A stretch of 64,000 bases of DNA. Origin: Liolophura sinensis. Taxonomy: Eukaryota > Mollusca > Polyplacophora > Chitonida > Chitonidae. Positions 11,476 through 23,671 of the stretch are shown in pieces (the stretch's first letter is position 1; each line of letters starts with the position of its first letter). Both the position numbers and the translations under genes were made by a program. The stretch is from the NCBI RefSeq assembly GCF_032854445.1, contig NC_088297.1:22765127-22829126 (forward strand). The letters run 5' to 3'. Below the pieces are notes generated by a model. That model did not search any database. It worked only from the letters and a program-made list of their open reading frames with translations, and had not been told where the DNA came from.

Positions 11476-12484
11476 ATCAACAATGAATAGAGTTTGTTAA
11501 CTACTCAGGGAGTGGAGATTAAACTGGTGAGCTATAAAAACAGAAACTTCTGTTTAGTAAATCATAATACGGCTTTGTTAACGAAGCAAAGGATGTGCTA
11601 CATGTAATTAAAGCATTCCCAGCATTATCACTGCCAAAAAACAAAGCATTTAAAGTATTTAAAGTGGGATACCCCATGCAAACAATTGGTGTATAATAAA
11701 CATGAAGAACGTTTGATAAATACAAGAAGTGTTCGTTCATTAAAAGAGAAACAACGTAGATGTTTTGGAAGAACTAAATCGGTGGTCCACAGAAAGAGAA
11801 ACCCCTCCGTCGACAACGCAGTCAAGGAACAGTTATTCGTAGCATTACCATTAACGCGAGAAATCTTAAGAAACTTTAGTCCAAAACGAAGCCGTTGTGT
11901 ATATGATTTTAAAAGCAGATACCTGGAATGAAAATAAAAATATAATAAAAGCATGTACATGTATATCTTTATCAATGGAATCAGTTTAACAACTTTTCCC
12001 GCCTAGAGTTCTACGTGTTAAAGTCTATTTCTTTTAGCGAGTCGTCTATAATCAGTTGTCTGTAAAATCAGATATCAAAATTGCCTTTATTCAGTGACAC
12101 GCAACAGTCCAAGCTCTACACATTGATACGCTGAACACCCATATTATTACAGAGAAAATGCGGTTAAAATACGTTTAAATATTTTAATAACGTTAAACTC
12201 CATCAGCTTAGTTTCGATACCAAAAAGTCATTGCCTCGGGTGACGTCATAATTATTAAAAAACATGTTGCATGTTAGGCAGTGGGCGTGAAGAGTAATTT
12301 GTTTTACCATGTCTTCACCAACAAGCGACAAGAACACGCAGTAGTACAACCTACACTACTGTATCTGCGAACAGACTACATGGCTTTAATTTCCTAACAT
12401 CCATCTCTAAATCCACACCGCAGTGAATACACATATTACAAGAGATAAAATAAAATTCATTTCTCAAATTTTTAATATACTAAA
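11476..12484. other. No gene recognised
   Basis: AT-rich non-coding DNA between the array and the Gypsy element. Open frames here (for example 11686-11931) resemble no family and have AT-driven composition. Confidence 0.5.
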
Positions 12485-12624
12485 TGTATGAAGAGATCTC
12501 ACACAACAGCTTTTTGTAATTGATGGAAACGTATATTCTAGTCCCCACATACAGACTGACTCCTTCCGGTATATTACGCATAATGCCGCTAGGGGAGCGG
12601 CTATTATTTACTATAGACACTACA
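12485..12624 (-). repeat. Gypsy 3' LTR
   Basis: On the minus strand it starts TGTAGTGTC and ends TACA. About 80% identical by eye to 16528-16683; shared blocks include GAAGAGATCTCACACAACAG and GGTATATTACGCATAATGCC. A purine-rich stretch (AAAGGTGGGAGGAA on the minus strand, 12625-12638) directly precedes it, as a polypurine tract should. Flank CTAAA (12480-12484) against CCAAA (16684-16688) is a plausible five-base target duplication with one change. Confidence 0.85.
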
Positions 12625-15600
12625 TTCCTCCCACCTTTCAGAGGAAGAAAATTTGTATGCTAGGTCATAATGGCACAGTATTTAACACGAAAACTGTACG
12701 TTTTCACGTCATTTAAAGTTCATTATTCATTTTCCGCATAACGTTAATATCAATTAGCAAATAAAATGTCAAATAAAGTCTCTCAAATAGTTCACTTTTG
12801 ATGAACTGAATTATTTAGTAAATAAAACTCCCAATTACTATAACTAATACAGGCTTCGAATGGTTCGACTTGTAAAATGGTCACTGTTAAGAAGAGTCAC
12901 ATTCATTTTCAGGGTCAGTTAGTCTACACATATGCCTGGAGGTAAGTCGGCCTCTTTCTGACTCCTGGGTACCACTTCAATGTCGGGTTTCCACAGTTGA
13001 TTGTCGTTGGGTTCATTGGAATGTCACTGATGTCGTCGATGTCGCCCGAGGTTGATACTGGAAACTGGGTGTCAAGGGGAACAGCTTTAAGCTGAGAACT
13101 GTTTCTAGCCAACCATTCACCATTTGGGCCTATAAGACTGATCATGGATCCTTTGACAGTCTTGACAGCGTATGTCTTTAGACTGCATCTCGTTGTCAGT
13201 TTGTTCTCTCTGTTGTTTTATTAATACTCAATCACCTGGTTTGAAGACAGAAATTTTGGCTCCAAATCTTTGATGGTAATACACCTTCATTTTTGTCTTG
13301 GCTGTGTGATCTAGAGATCATGCACTGTTGTGACAGTCAGGAGATTGATGGAGCTCACAGGTTTGGGGAGTTTTGTTTATTTGGTCGACTGAATAGAAGA
13401 GTAGCTGAGGCAGCTCCTGATGTTGAGTGAGGTGTGGCTCTATAATTAAAGAGAAATTTTAGGTATTTCTTCCAGCCCTTTCCTTGGGGAAACGAAATAC
13501 GAATATCTTTGTCTGTTGTCCGCATAAACCGTTCGGCTGCCCCATTTGATTTCGGCCAATAAGGTGTGATCCTGTTGTCCCGTTACTTTAGCAAAGTGGG
13601 CAAAAACACGTGCATTAAATGGAGGTCCATTATCTGATTTAAGTACATCCACTATTCCTACTTATTGAAGCACATGTTTCCTGAGCGAAGAACAACGAGC
13701 CTTGTTCTATGTAATACCGTGTCTGAAAGAGTAAGGGTCAGTTCATGTCTCAGTTTCTAGCATCACTTCAAGTGAAGGTCATGCTTATTTCATCAACCTG
13801 ATTGAGTTGCTTTCGTCAATTTTGTCTTTTCTGATTACGTTTTGTATGAACCCAGGATAGTCTGCAGCGAAGGTGATTTTGAAATGGTGTGTTCAGGTAC
13901 GAAGTTCACATATTGGTCAGCAATGTCTGATCATTTAATGGTTTAGATCGTTGAGGGTGTCTTGAGAAAAGAATGGGCAAGAATATCTTCTCCCATTTGG
14001 TACACAAGTGAGAATTCATAGGGTTGGAATCGTAATTGCCATTTGACAATGCGTGCTGGGGGTTGAGACTGTGGTTTGTTGAACATTGGATCAGGTGGTT
14101 TGTAATCTGTTACAACTGTAAACGGGGTTGCCGAGGATATAGATGTGAAATGTTTCACATGCCCAGACAACTGCAAAGGACTCTCGCTCAGTTAGGGAAT
14201 ATCGCCGTTCAGTGCCTGATAGAGATCTGTTGGCATAAAACAGGTTACGTTGTTTCCCATTTGAGTCTGAGTTAAAAAGCCACCAAGTCCAACAGGGCTT
14301 GCGTCTACGCAGCTTTGGGTCAAAGTATGACACAACAGGATCAGACGATAATGCATCCTTAAGTTGCTGGAAGGCTGTTTGTTGTCGATCTGACCATGGT
14401 CCTGCTGTGTTCTGTGGGGCCAGCTCTCGCAGAGGATCCGCCAGTGTTGCGTAGTTTGGAATAAACCATCATACGTAGTTCGTCAAGTCGAGGAAATTCT
14501 TGACAGCAGCTGGGGTCTGGGACACCGGCATGTTCTGGATGTCATGAGCTTTCTGAACATTTGGACAAACACCATCTTTGAAGAATGTGAATCCGAAGAA
14601 TGATATTGAAGATTTTTGAATTCACGCTTGTCCGTGCAAGTTTAGGTTAAGGCTCTGATGTTTAAGACGTTGCAGAGCCTTGTGTAGTAAAGATCGTTGT
14701 CTTGATCATTCTTGCCATATACAAGAGCATCATCATTGTTAGTTGTAAATGTAGCTCGTGAGCCGTGGATGTAATTCAGTCTGATGGTATCCTTGCTTAA
14801 GATCCCGTTTTGAGAACACTGTACCACCGTTAAGATCATCTATCACTTCATCAACTGTTGTCATAGGATATCCTTCACGTTGTACAGAGCGTAAGCACGT
14901 CGACGCACGATCGCACAGTGTAGTCTTTTTTTGGGTACAACGACGATGGGGGAAACCCAGGGTGTACGACCTTCTGCTGGTGCAATGATGTCTGCATTTC
15001 TAAGAAACTTTCGTTCAGCTTCTACCTGCTACCTTAAGTGAAAAGGAAAGCGACGAACAGATTGAGCCACTGGATTAACGGATGAGTCAGCGTGAATCTG
15101 GAACTGATGGCCAACTCCTTGGAAACTGTCAGAAAATTCACAAACAACTTCCTTGACATCTGTTGTAGTCAGGTTCTTAAGAAAGTCTGGTTTAGGTATG
15201 GCGTTCACTGAGCTGTCCGGAATCTGTATGTTCCAAGTATGTTGCTGTGTTAAACTCAAGAAGCGATATGCAGGGTTTGTCAGTGACGTAGAATTCAACA
15301 TTGCATAATTGGTGTTCATTTAATACAATGGCTTGAAAAGTCCCGAACATGGTTAAGGGTGTGTCTGCGCCAAGCACATATACCTTAGGTTTGGCTGGTT
15401 TTAGCAGTGTGGATGCGTGTTTTGATATTGTATCATAGCTGGACTTGTTGACTACATTTACTGATGCTTCACTGTCAATCTACACTTTCAATGTGGCACC
15501 GCCTATACAAACATTTGTTGTAGGTTGTTTGGCACCAGAGTCTAAATGTCCAATGTGGTTTCTGACTGTGAACGCGTAGTCATTATCTGATGTATCATTC

Positions 15601-16527
15601 TCAGATGTGGAATCATCAACTGTATATGTGGCGTCCAAGTAATTTACATATTTCTCTTTCATATCCATATGTTGTCCATTCATTTGTTTTTTGTTTTGTC
15701 CACCATGACATACTTTTGAAAAATGGTTTAATTTACTGCATATCTGACCTTTAGCTGGACAAGGGTTTCCTTTATGTGGACAGTTTCCATCGCAGTTCCT
15801 ACAGATATTGTTAGATCGGCTGTTTGCGTTCTGTTTCCGGTGGTTGTGTGAGCAAAATTTGTAACTTGGTTTAGCTTTGACTGGCGAATTTCAACACTGT
15901 TTCCGTGTTGTGCACGTCGGTTTGCTACAAGTTGACAGTGTTGCGGGCGTGTTCAGAACTGGTTTCGATGTGCTGGAACTACACATCTTATGTTTCAAAA
16001 GCTCTAACAACGTTGATAATATCATGAAGCTTTATGTTTACATCTCTGAAAAATCTCCGTCTAAGATGAGTAGGCTGACATTTTTCAACGACTTGAACAG
16101 CAATGGTGTCGGAGGCGTCAGTACATTCACATGTACCAGCCAAAGACCTTTGGCGAGTAACAAACTGCGAAATAGACTCACCGGCTTGCTATTGGGCTTG
16201 TTTGAATATGTATCTCTCAGGACGAATGTTTTTCTGTGGTAAGACGTAATTGTCTAGTTCTTCTGCAGCATCGGGAAAAGAGTCACCTGTATTGGATAGT
16301 CCACGAAAAACCTCCTGAGCCGATTCGCCTGCTAAATGAAGAAGTGCTCGCTTTGACGTATTATCAGTCACGCCAATTGCTGTGATGTAGAGTTCGAACT
16401 GGTCGCGTCATTTTTTCGAACGTGTTACCAGGGAAGTTTGATCGACGTCTGTCTGGAACGGGGGTATAGTGGGTAGGTTGAGTAGGCCTGCTATAGCGTA
16501 TGTTGTCCGTTTTAGCTCGTCATCAAA
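12625..16527 (-). mobile_element. Gypsy (K02A2.6-like) internal region, gag-pol, decayed
   Basis: Reading from 16527 downward. The primer-binding region begins TTTGATGACGAG. Gag: ALLHLAGESAQEVFRGL and NYVLPQKNIRPERYIFKQAQ (16190-16370). Nucleocapsid knuckles CRNCDGNCPHKGNPC and CSKLNHFSKVC (15710-15820). Protease around IDSEASVNVV (15450-15480; the expected DSGAS Gly is Glu). RT start RRFPFHLR (15030) and DDALVYGKNDQDN (14700-14745). RNase H region RRYSLTERESFAVVWACE (14150-14220). Integrase core VLKSDNGPPFNARVF (13610-13650). C-terminal tail NGEWLARNSSQLK to RPTYLQAYV (12924-13130). Stops and frame changes split it into many pieces and the 4.2 kb total is short for the group. Inactive. Confidence 0.9.
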
Positions 16528-16683
16528 TGTAATATTTGTGAAGAGATCTCACACAACAGCTGTTTGTATGTGGTGGAAAGGTATATTCTAGTCCTCACAT
16601 ACAAATAGGTCTGGCTCCTTGCTTCTGGTATATTACGCATAATGCCTCTAAGGGAACGGATATTATATACTTGAGACACTACA
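16528..16683 (-). repeat. Gypsy 5' LTR
   Basis: Direct repeat of 12485-12624, with inner TG/CA ends in the same places. Divergence of roughly one base in five between the two LTRs indicates an old insertion. Confidence 0.85.
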
Positions 16684-17685
16684 CCAAAACGTCTAAACAA
16701 TTTCAAATATCGCAGTCGACAGCAGTTTAGGTAAAACATGATGAACTCCGCCCAATATCCAGCATACCACAGGTTTTTGAAATAATTCTGGCATCACCCA
16801 AGGCAATGGGCACTTGCGGTCGAAAGCGAGTTAATGGACCTTAACATCATGAATTAGAAAAAAGTGTTCTAACTTCATTTTCGTTCCCAAAATATGAGCT
16901 TCCAACATATCCACGTGTGGTTATGGGTCACTGACTAAAGGCAGTTTGGTAGCAGGTATGATTGATTTTACAGATCGCTGAACATAGGTCACTCGCAAAA
17001 ACAAAAAAAAAACGAACAACAAAAAAAAAACAAGGAGCAGGGAATAAGAACTACTTCTCTTTTAGAGTGATCTCCCTTAACTCTCGTTCAAGCCTGGCAA
17101 TCGTTTATTTTCTACCAAGTTAAAGGATTCAATCTCTTAAATAAAGAATGAAATTTAAGTTTAATAATATTGGATGTAATGGAATTTAATTAACATGTAA
17201 AGAAATTTTGAGCCTGTCGTATGTAAAAGCCCTGTTTTGTCAGCATTGCCTATTCGCATATTGAGTGAGAGCGTTGAGTAGAGAGCTCCAGCACTTTGCG
17301 TTCTTCTTTAAACTTTGAAAAAATCTGTTTCCTGAAAGTGACACCCAAATGTGGAAAACAACCTTTCATTTTTATAAACGTCTGAATTCAGATTGAGTTA
17401 CGAACCAAGGCCTGATCCGATGGAGGCCTCGGTACAAGTGTAGAGTGACTGACACGGACAGGCTTTACCAAGCACCAGACCTTCTGGCTTTCCCGATGCA
17501 ATCGGATTGTCCGTCTTCAGGTAACAGTCTGTGCATAGAGAGAATCAACATAAGATATACTGTCGGCTTTAGAACACAATATACATGTAGCAATAACGTA
17601 CGTACGCACATAGGTATGTATGTAGTCTCTGGTTTTTTCTTCGTACTTAACCTATTTTCTGTCATTTGACGCTAGTAACACAGAA
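16684..17685. other. No gene recognised
   Basis: Non-coding, AT-rich; two poly-A tracts near 17000-17030. Nothing else supported. Confidence 0.5.
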
Positions 17686-17850
17686 CCAAGTGTGGGTTCT
17701 CTACCCTATACCGAGACCAGTCATATGGAAGTTAACGTAGGAAGCTGTTAGCACAGAGCCTACTCTCCCACCTATACTGAGCCGTTAGCGAAGAATCGAG
17801 TGTGAGTTCTCTCCCCTACACTGAGATTAGTCACATGGGAAGCACCATTT
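17686..17850. repeat. Detached copies of the 73 bp repeat
   Basis: Two to three degraded units resembling those at 19160-19925: AACACAGAACCAAGTGTGGG, CTACCCTATACCGAGACCAG and CTCCCCTACACTGAGATTAG. They are separated from the main array by about 1.3 kb. Confidence 0.7.
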
Positions 17851-18675
17851 GTGTAATACCATTGTTGGCTTCACAACATAGTATATTCCCAGCCATAACA
17901 CTGATAAGTTTTACGTCAAAGACAGACACTGGCTTTATAATCTTTTTACAATATATCTTTAATTGCACGTACAGCACTGACCGATCCTAACGATATAGGC
18001 CTACCCTACGCGTATTATTAGCGGCCCATGCGCGAATGTTGGCAGCATCCCGATCATCGCATCTTACGCGGATCTTGATCGGCCTGAGCATGTAGTCTCG
18101 TTTAGACCGCTTTATGGCAGTTTAGCCTTTGTCTACTCGCTAGCTATGAAAATGACACGAAGTATCTCCAGTTTGCTTACCTGTCAAGGCAGGCGTGGTG
18201 ACCATAACAGTATAAGTTAATGGTTTGCCTAACTCTCACTCATTCAAGCCACTTAAGAGATGAGCTAGTCCAAAACATGATCTTCGAGTTGCGCTTTCCC
18301 GTTTCTCGACAAGGTTTATCAGTGTCAGTCGAAATGTAAAATCGTAACCGCATCTAAAGCTGTACTAATATTACTAACTAGCCATTCATGGTGCCTAAAC
18401 TTTCATGTATATTGTTTGTTGTAACTACATACCGTATTTAGGACTTAATAGCGAATAATTTGCGGAAACAGTCAAAAATCTATGTCCGTATTATGATAAA
18501 TACGTGGAATTAGTAACAACGCTGGGAACTAGACCGTTTGTGAATGTTCTATAACAAGCTTGGTGTCGAACAACGCTGCATTTGTTGTAAGTTACATGAG
18601 TTTATGTATGAATAAACTCATCTTTATATGAGTTTATTCACATGTCAGTGTATGTCGTAAACCCCACGCGAATGA

Positions 18676-18750
18676 TAGTCGGATCCTACGCCCATCATAC
18701 GCGAATCCTACGCCCATCATACGCGAATCCTACGCCCATCCTAAGCGGAT
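18676..18750. repeat. Short 22 bp tandem repeat
   Basis: Three and a half copies of a unit close to CCTACGCCCATCATACGCGAAT. No coding potential inferred. Confidence 0.75.
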
Positions 18751-18924
18751 GGTTCGCCCATCTTGGTTGTATGATCGGCGTATGATGTGAACATCTTCCT
18801 GTGATTTTGTCCCTCCCTACCCACATATTCCTACCCATATCCATGTCAGATATATCGCTAGGATCGAGCAGTACTGTAAAAATCAAAAACTAAACTGAAA
18901 TAAAAACACAAGGCGTTCGTTAAT

Positions 18925-19195
18925 TTAGACTTCTTCCAGCGTCAGTGTGCTTAGCCGAACCCGGGGTATAACACCTGATACCCCCACCTCCACCTCGATC
19001 TCCTCCTCATCCCAATCTCCCATATCGTTAGTGCACTGAGTCTTACCCGAGTTGTAATGTCCAAGGTTGGTGCAGATCCCTCTGTACTCCTTCCCCACGA
19101 TGCTCCGTCCTATTACCACGGAGTCTGGCTCGTATTCCAAGCAGCACTCATTATCGGTGCAGTGAGTGCCGTTAGCACAGAACCTAGGGTGGGCT
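18925..19195 (-). CDS. Candidate terminal exon of a cysteine-rich secreted protein
   Basis: A minus-strand frame ending with a stop at 18925. From about residue FCANG it shows C-x5-C-x4-CC, then 20 residues later C-T-x-L-G and a final C (CTNLGHYNSGKTQC), followed by an acidic tail (DWDEEEIEVEVG). The spacing recalls the prokineticin/astakine/colipase cysteine pattern, in which a CTxLG-x-C segment follows the CC pair; that is a resemblance, not an identification. A possible acceptor is CACCCTAG just before GTTCTGTGC (near 19187). Beyond that point the frame is made of the neighbouring 73 bp repeat and is unlikely to be coding. No upstream exon is recognised. Confidence 0.35.
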
Positions 19196-19925
19196 CTCTC
19201 CCCTATACTGAGGCCATTCACCTGGAAATTAACACAGAAAGCCATTAGCACAGAACCTAGGTTCTCTCACCTCTGCCGAGAACAAGCAACTTGGAATTAA
19301 CACAGGAATCTATTAGCACAGAACAGTGCGGACATGCTTCCCTATACTGAGATCAGTCACCGTGGAATTTACACAGAAAACCGGTAGCACAGAAGCAAGT
19401 ATGATCTCTCTCCACTACAATGAGGCCAGTCACCTGGGGAGGAACTCAGGAAGCCATTAGCACTGAATCTAGTGTAGGCTCTCTCCCCTATACTGAGGCC
19501 AGTCACCTTTACAGGACGCCGTTGGCAAGGAACCTAGTGTAGGTTCTTTTTCGTATACTGAGATCAATTATCTGGGTATTAACACAAGGAGACGTTAGCA
19601 AAGAACCTAGTGTGGGTTCCCTGTCCTGTACTGAGGCCAGTCACCTAGGAATTAATACAGGAAGCCATTAGCACAGAACCTAGTGTAGCTTCTCTCCCCT
19701 ATACAGAGACCAGTCACCTCGGAATTAACACAAGGAGACGTTAGCCCACAACCTAGGGTGGGCTCTCTCTCATATACTGGGACCAGTCACCTGGGTATTA
19801 ACACAGGGCGATGTTAGTTCACAATCTAGTGTGGCTTCTCTCCCCTATACCGAGGCCAGTCAACTGGGAATTAACACAAGAAGGCGGTAGCACGGACCCT
19901 AGCGTGGGCTCTCTATTCAGCGGCA
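19160..19925. repeat. 73 bp tandem array next to the Cys-rich exon
   Basis: About ten units close to CCATTAGCACAGAACCTAGT, then GTGGGCTCTCTCCCCTATAC, TGAGGCCAGTCACCTGGGAA and TTAACACAGGAAG. Spacing of the GTTAGCACAGAACC motif is 72-74 bases. On the minus strand each unit contains CTAGGTTCTGTGCTAA, matching the start of the cysteine-rich frame at 18925-19195. Confidence 0.9.
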
Positions 19926-20374
19926 TTTATTCAATTTAATACCAAATTCTAATCCAAGTCAGAAATCCATGAGGTACGATATTTTGTGAGTCATTATAAT
20001 CGCCAATGTGATGGGTATCTTTCATTGATATGAATGTTCAAATCGATGGAAATTGAAGACTTCAGATCTGAGCCAGAAGAGGAGAAAACTCAATTTGTGG
20101 TTAGTACATTGTTCTGCAGTAAAGGGTCACTGTACAAATTTTAAACTTTGAACAAAGCATTTTATTTGTGGTTGTGTTTGAATTTTTAAATTAAGTCTTA
20201 AGACGTGTGATTAATACGGACCCTGGTTAACAGGCTGGAAACTTAAAATGAGACACCAGGTGAAACAGTGAGACACCATTGGTCTTTGGATGCTTTATCG
20301 GTTTGATCATTTTTAAAACAATAACTGAGGCTTTGTTTTATGATAAACAAAAACCAACACCCGCTGTAGGGGGA

Positions 20375-20516
20375 AGGTATTCTAGCAACCTAAGAATGGT
20401 TGTGCGTTTCCCGAGGGCTCTACCCTGTTTCCTCCCACCATAATGCTGTCCGCCGCGGTATAAGTGAAATATTGTTGAGTACGGCGTAAAACACCAATCA
20501 AATAAATAAATTAATA
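20375..20516 (+). mobile_element. SINE family A, 3' half
   Basis: GGTTGTGCGTTTCCCGAGGG, TTTCCTCCCACCATAATGCT, GGTATAAGTGAAATATTGTT, then GTACGGCGTAAAACACCAAT with an AAATA end. Confidence 0.85.
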
Positions 20517-22140
20517 AACAAGCAAAAACCAGCTTTGTATATAATAGACAGTTAATTTACCAAATATTTTATTTCCAGGAAAGTAGATTTGTCTGTGATC
20601 GATTTTAATTGATGACATCAGACTCCAGATTAGACAGACCTGGGTTCATTTCCCTTTTTGTAAAGATGGCTATGTAGAGTTCCTTGCTTTCATAAGTTCT
20701 GCTCTGAGCTTAAGAGGGGAAATTCCGCCGATTTGATCTCGTGTGATATTAGATGAATTTCATTGGACACTGTTTATCTTTCTTCATAATAACCTCGTTC
20801 ACACGGGGAAATGTTCACGTTTAACTCCCCTAGGGCCGGTGGATTACGCCTGTACTCCACATTAAAAAAGCTGATCATCACCGCACGTCATTAAACCTAT
20901 AGGAAGTCAATTAAATTCTGTTTTGCTGCTCTTTTCGTGTGGTGAAGGTGATACTAGTAAAACCATTCTTATGCACCTGGTTTGACTGGAAACGGTTTGT
21001 GTGATGTGAAAAACTTTCAGCATGGTTGATAATGCACACGTTTGAATTTACAGGAATATATTAATTAATACAAAGAAGAAAACAGGGTCCCCTAAACGGA
21101 TATAGTTTTTCAACTTTCTGTTGCAGGTGATTCCTTAGCTTTGAAAGGCGCTGGTATCAAACTGGTAGAAGACTTTGCTTTTTCGCTTTGCCACTAACGC
21201 CGTATACGTTTGGTGGATTCTTTTGATTCAGGGGTTTGGGTAAATCAAACAAACACATAACGGTGGACTAGATACGGCTCACCTTGCTAACAGCTAGAAC
21301 CCCAATAGCAACGATGGAAATCACTACCAACTTCATTCTGGATTCCAGGGATCAACTGTTTACGGACAATCACGTCTACTTTAAAACTCGCTGCTCAGTC
21401 ATCCAAGGTTATCTTTTAACATCGCTCTTTTAACCCCCAGATAATGCCTCACTTATCTTACCCACGTGTTTTGGTGGAAATGTTCACACGCCGGATTTCA
21501 CATTTTCAAATAGCTTATCTGAGCGAAAAATAGCTTCTGTATGCACTGAAGAATAAAAGGTTATCTATGACCGTTTTAATTTCCACTTTATCTACGATTT
21601 GAGAACATACATTTCACAAGATGTGACAAGAAGTAAATGAGTATGCTTTATGATGAACTGGTCATAGCTTGTCAAATTTCACAAATTTTTCGTTTCAAAG
21701 TGTAAGGTTTTGTTTTGACCGTCATATTATTCGTCTTTACATTTATGGTTTACTCTTCAATATTGTAAGTATACCACGACCGTCGAGAATGCGTGGTCAA
21801 AGTCTGATGGAAACCACAAGCTATCCACAGTTTAATATCAAACCACGGGAGGGAAAATCACGGCTGAATTGGGATCAGGCCCCGGTATCACTAAGTAATC
21901 TTAGACTTATGTCAAAACTTCAAATAAATTTAAAATGGTTATTTCTTAGGTAACATAGGTAAAATTGCATGAGTCTGTACAAGTACTCTCCAATGAGATT
22001 ATCCTCATTAAAATGCTGGAACTAATTTCGAAATTTTACTCCATTGATTACTTCACAATTGCTTTTCTACAATGTTTCTTTCATATGAAAAGTTGGATTA
22101 CTTTCAAATATGGTCGAACACCTCCGTTTCCGGAATTTTT
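20517..22140. other. No gene recognised
   Basis: Non-coding; short frames only (for example 21669-21953) without family resemblance. Confidence 0.5.
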
Positions 22141-22142
22141 AT

Positions 22143-22245
22143 TTCTAGCAGGCGTGCGAGTGTGTGCGGAGGTGTTTGGGTGTGTGTGTTGAGGTGGGGT
22201 GGGGTGGTTTGGGAGAGGGGTGGTTGGGGGTTGGGGTTAAGTTGC
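22143..22245 (+). repeat. G/T-rich low-complexity stretch, possible G-quadruplex
   Basis: GTGTGTG-type sequence leading into GGGGTGGGGTGGTTTGGGAG and GGGGGTTGGGG (22195-22237). Four or more runs of at least three G with short loops meet the usual quadruplex pattern on the plus strand. Confidence 0.6.
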
Positions 22246-22379
22246 TTTGTCAGATAAAACGCTGGTTCGGTGCAGCTATACGACCAGCTATACAAACGAG
22301 GGTACGTGATAGAATCACTGCTGCGTCGATTGTGGCTTTAAGTCAGGAAGTTTGAAAAGTAGCTGGCGCTGATCGGTGG

Positions 22380-22470
22380 TTAACACCTGGTACTCTGGTT
22401 TCATCGACCCGTAAACCTCCCCACCTTACGTGTGAAAAACTGAGTATTAAGTAAAACACCAACCAAATGT
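22380..22470 (+). mobile_element. SINE tail relic
   Basis: Diverged tail: GGTTTCATCGACCCGTAAAC and TGAGTATTAAGTAAAACACC followed by AACCAAATG. Confidence 0.45.
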
Positions 22471-22994
22471 ATATATACATTATTTGTAGCTAACACCGAA
22501 ATATAACATTAGAGAACCCCAGCGCTACACTCAGCCGAGTTAAAAGATTCTCAACAAAAATATAAACGCACCAAGCAGATTTTTATATTGTTTTCTCTCA
22601 GTATAAAATACCGTGTTAACTCAAGAATTAGGGTAAGTAGTTATCATCAAATGTGACTTCAATTTCCCACAGATTTTCACATTTTGCTTATGAACCTGAC
22701 AAGTCCCCTAAGGAAATAGCCAAGCCAGTGAGAGCTGGGTTTGAACACGCGCCGGATTTATGGGCAAATCAACTCATCAGAAACAAATACGTTTCGTGCC
22801 AGACAACCAGGGACATAAAGTTAAAACTGTTAACTATTTCAGATGACAAAAAACGGAAATGTTACCAAATGGAACACCGGGTATTCTCAATGAACAGCTT
22901 TATGTATGTAGCCAATCAAATAAACCAGTTTAATTTTCACACAGTTCAAAGACATTCTTTGGCTCCTTGGATTCAAAATAACAATCTTGGGGGT

Positions 22995-23000
22995 TTTATT
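22995..23000 (-). terminator. Candidate polyadenylation signal of the GPx gene
   Basis: AATAAA on the minus strand, about 400 bases past the GPx stop and 240 bases past the SECIS hairpin, a sensible position for the 3' end of that transcript. Confidence 0.4.
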
Positions 23001-23240
23001 TTAGATTTAGATATGTAAATGTATTTAAATTTGACTTCTTTAAATAGCAAGTAAAATATTCTTCAGGCGTTATACATCAAGACAAATAAACTGAATGTAT
23101 GCAAGCTTTACACGAGGTTTAGTGAATGAACACGAAGACGTTTCCTTTATATTTCACAAAGCACAACTTCTAGACGAAAAGCTGAAGGGAATGCACCGCT
23201 GCGACGCTGAATGCACAAAGCCCCCCGGCGGCAACATTCC

Positions 23241-23288
23241 ATCAGGGAAGGTAATCCAGTGTTTCACTGGGTTCTTGCCTTCTCGTCA
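23241..23288 (-). promoter_or_regulatory. SECIS element (form II) of the GPx selenoprotein gene
   Basis: On the minus strand, 110 bases past the GPx stop. A 5' TGAC (23288-23285) faces a 3' TGAT (23244-23241), giving the U.U, G.A, A.G, C.U quartet of a SECIS core. Eleven bases follow (GAGAAGGCAAG), mostly paired with ATTACCTTCCC on the other side. Then comes an unpaired AA, one C, and a perfect six-pair ministem CCAGTG/CACTGG closed by AAA. Eleven bases between quartet and AA is inside the usual 10-13. The AA before an extra ministem is the form II arrangement. Below the quartet AGCGTT can pair with AATGTT. The base before TGA is T instead of the common A. Confidence 0.7.
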
Positions 23289-23398
23289 AACGCTCAGCTC
23301 TTCGCCCAGAAATGATTCTTTAATTTGTAATTCAAAAAAGGAGTTAACAAAATATAGATTATTCATCAAAATTTAAGGTAAGTCCACCACCAGATTGT

Positions 23399-23671
23399 TT
23401 ACGAAACGGTTGGTTCCGTAGAATTTCCCATCACGCTTTCTTCAAGGCAAGATAGCCGATTAACTTCCGGTACAGGGTCTTGCAGCAAAGCTTCGATGTC
23501 CTCCATAATGTCCATAGGGTTAACCCGGAAGAAAATTCGATCGACTGGAAATCCAGCACGATTTATGAGGAATTTTTCAAAATTCCATCTGACGTCACCA
23601 TTCCTTAGGGGCCTATAGTATATCCCAGGTCCGTCTTGCTTGAAAATATCAGTAGTTGGAGGACAATATCC
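23399..23671 (-). CDS. GPx: Glutathione peroxidase exon 3 (C-terminal)
   Basis: Last exon of the selenium glutathione peroxidase on this strand. It opens after TCTTTTTAG in phase 0 and reads GYCPPTTDIF, then IYYRPLRNGDVRWNFEKFLI, the family signature with the catalytic Trp and Asn in the RWNF block. It goes on through FPVDRIFFRVNPMDIMEDIEAL and stops with TAA at 23399-23401 after 90 codons. The CPPT motif at the exon start matches animal GPX3-like enzymes. The 3' UTR holds the SECIS hairpin. No frame damage in this exon. Confidence 0.93.
   Translation of the reverse strand, partial: GYCPPTTDIFKQDGPGIYYRPLRNGDVRWNFEKFLINRAGFPVDRIFFRVNPMDIMEDIEALLQDPVPEVNRLSCLEESVMGNSTEPTVS

Noticed and set aside
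22653-23018. 121-codon plus-strand frame
   Set aside because: Antisense to the 3' end of the GPx transcript, no family resemblance, composition driven by AT-rich DNA.
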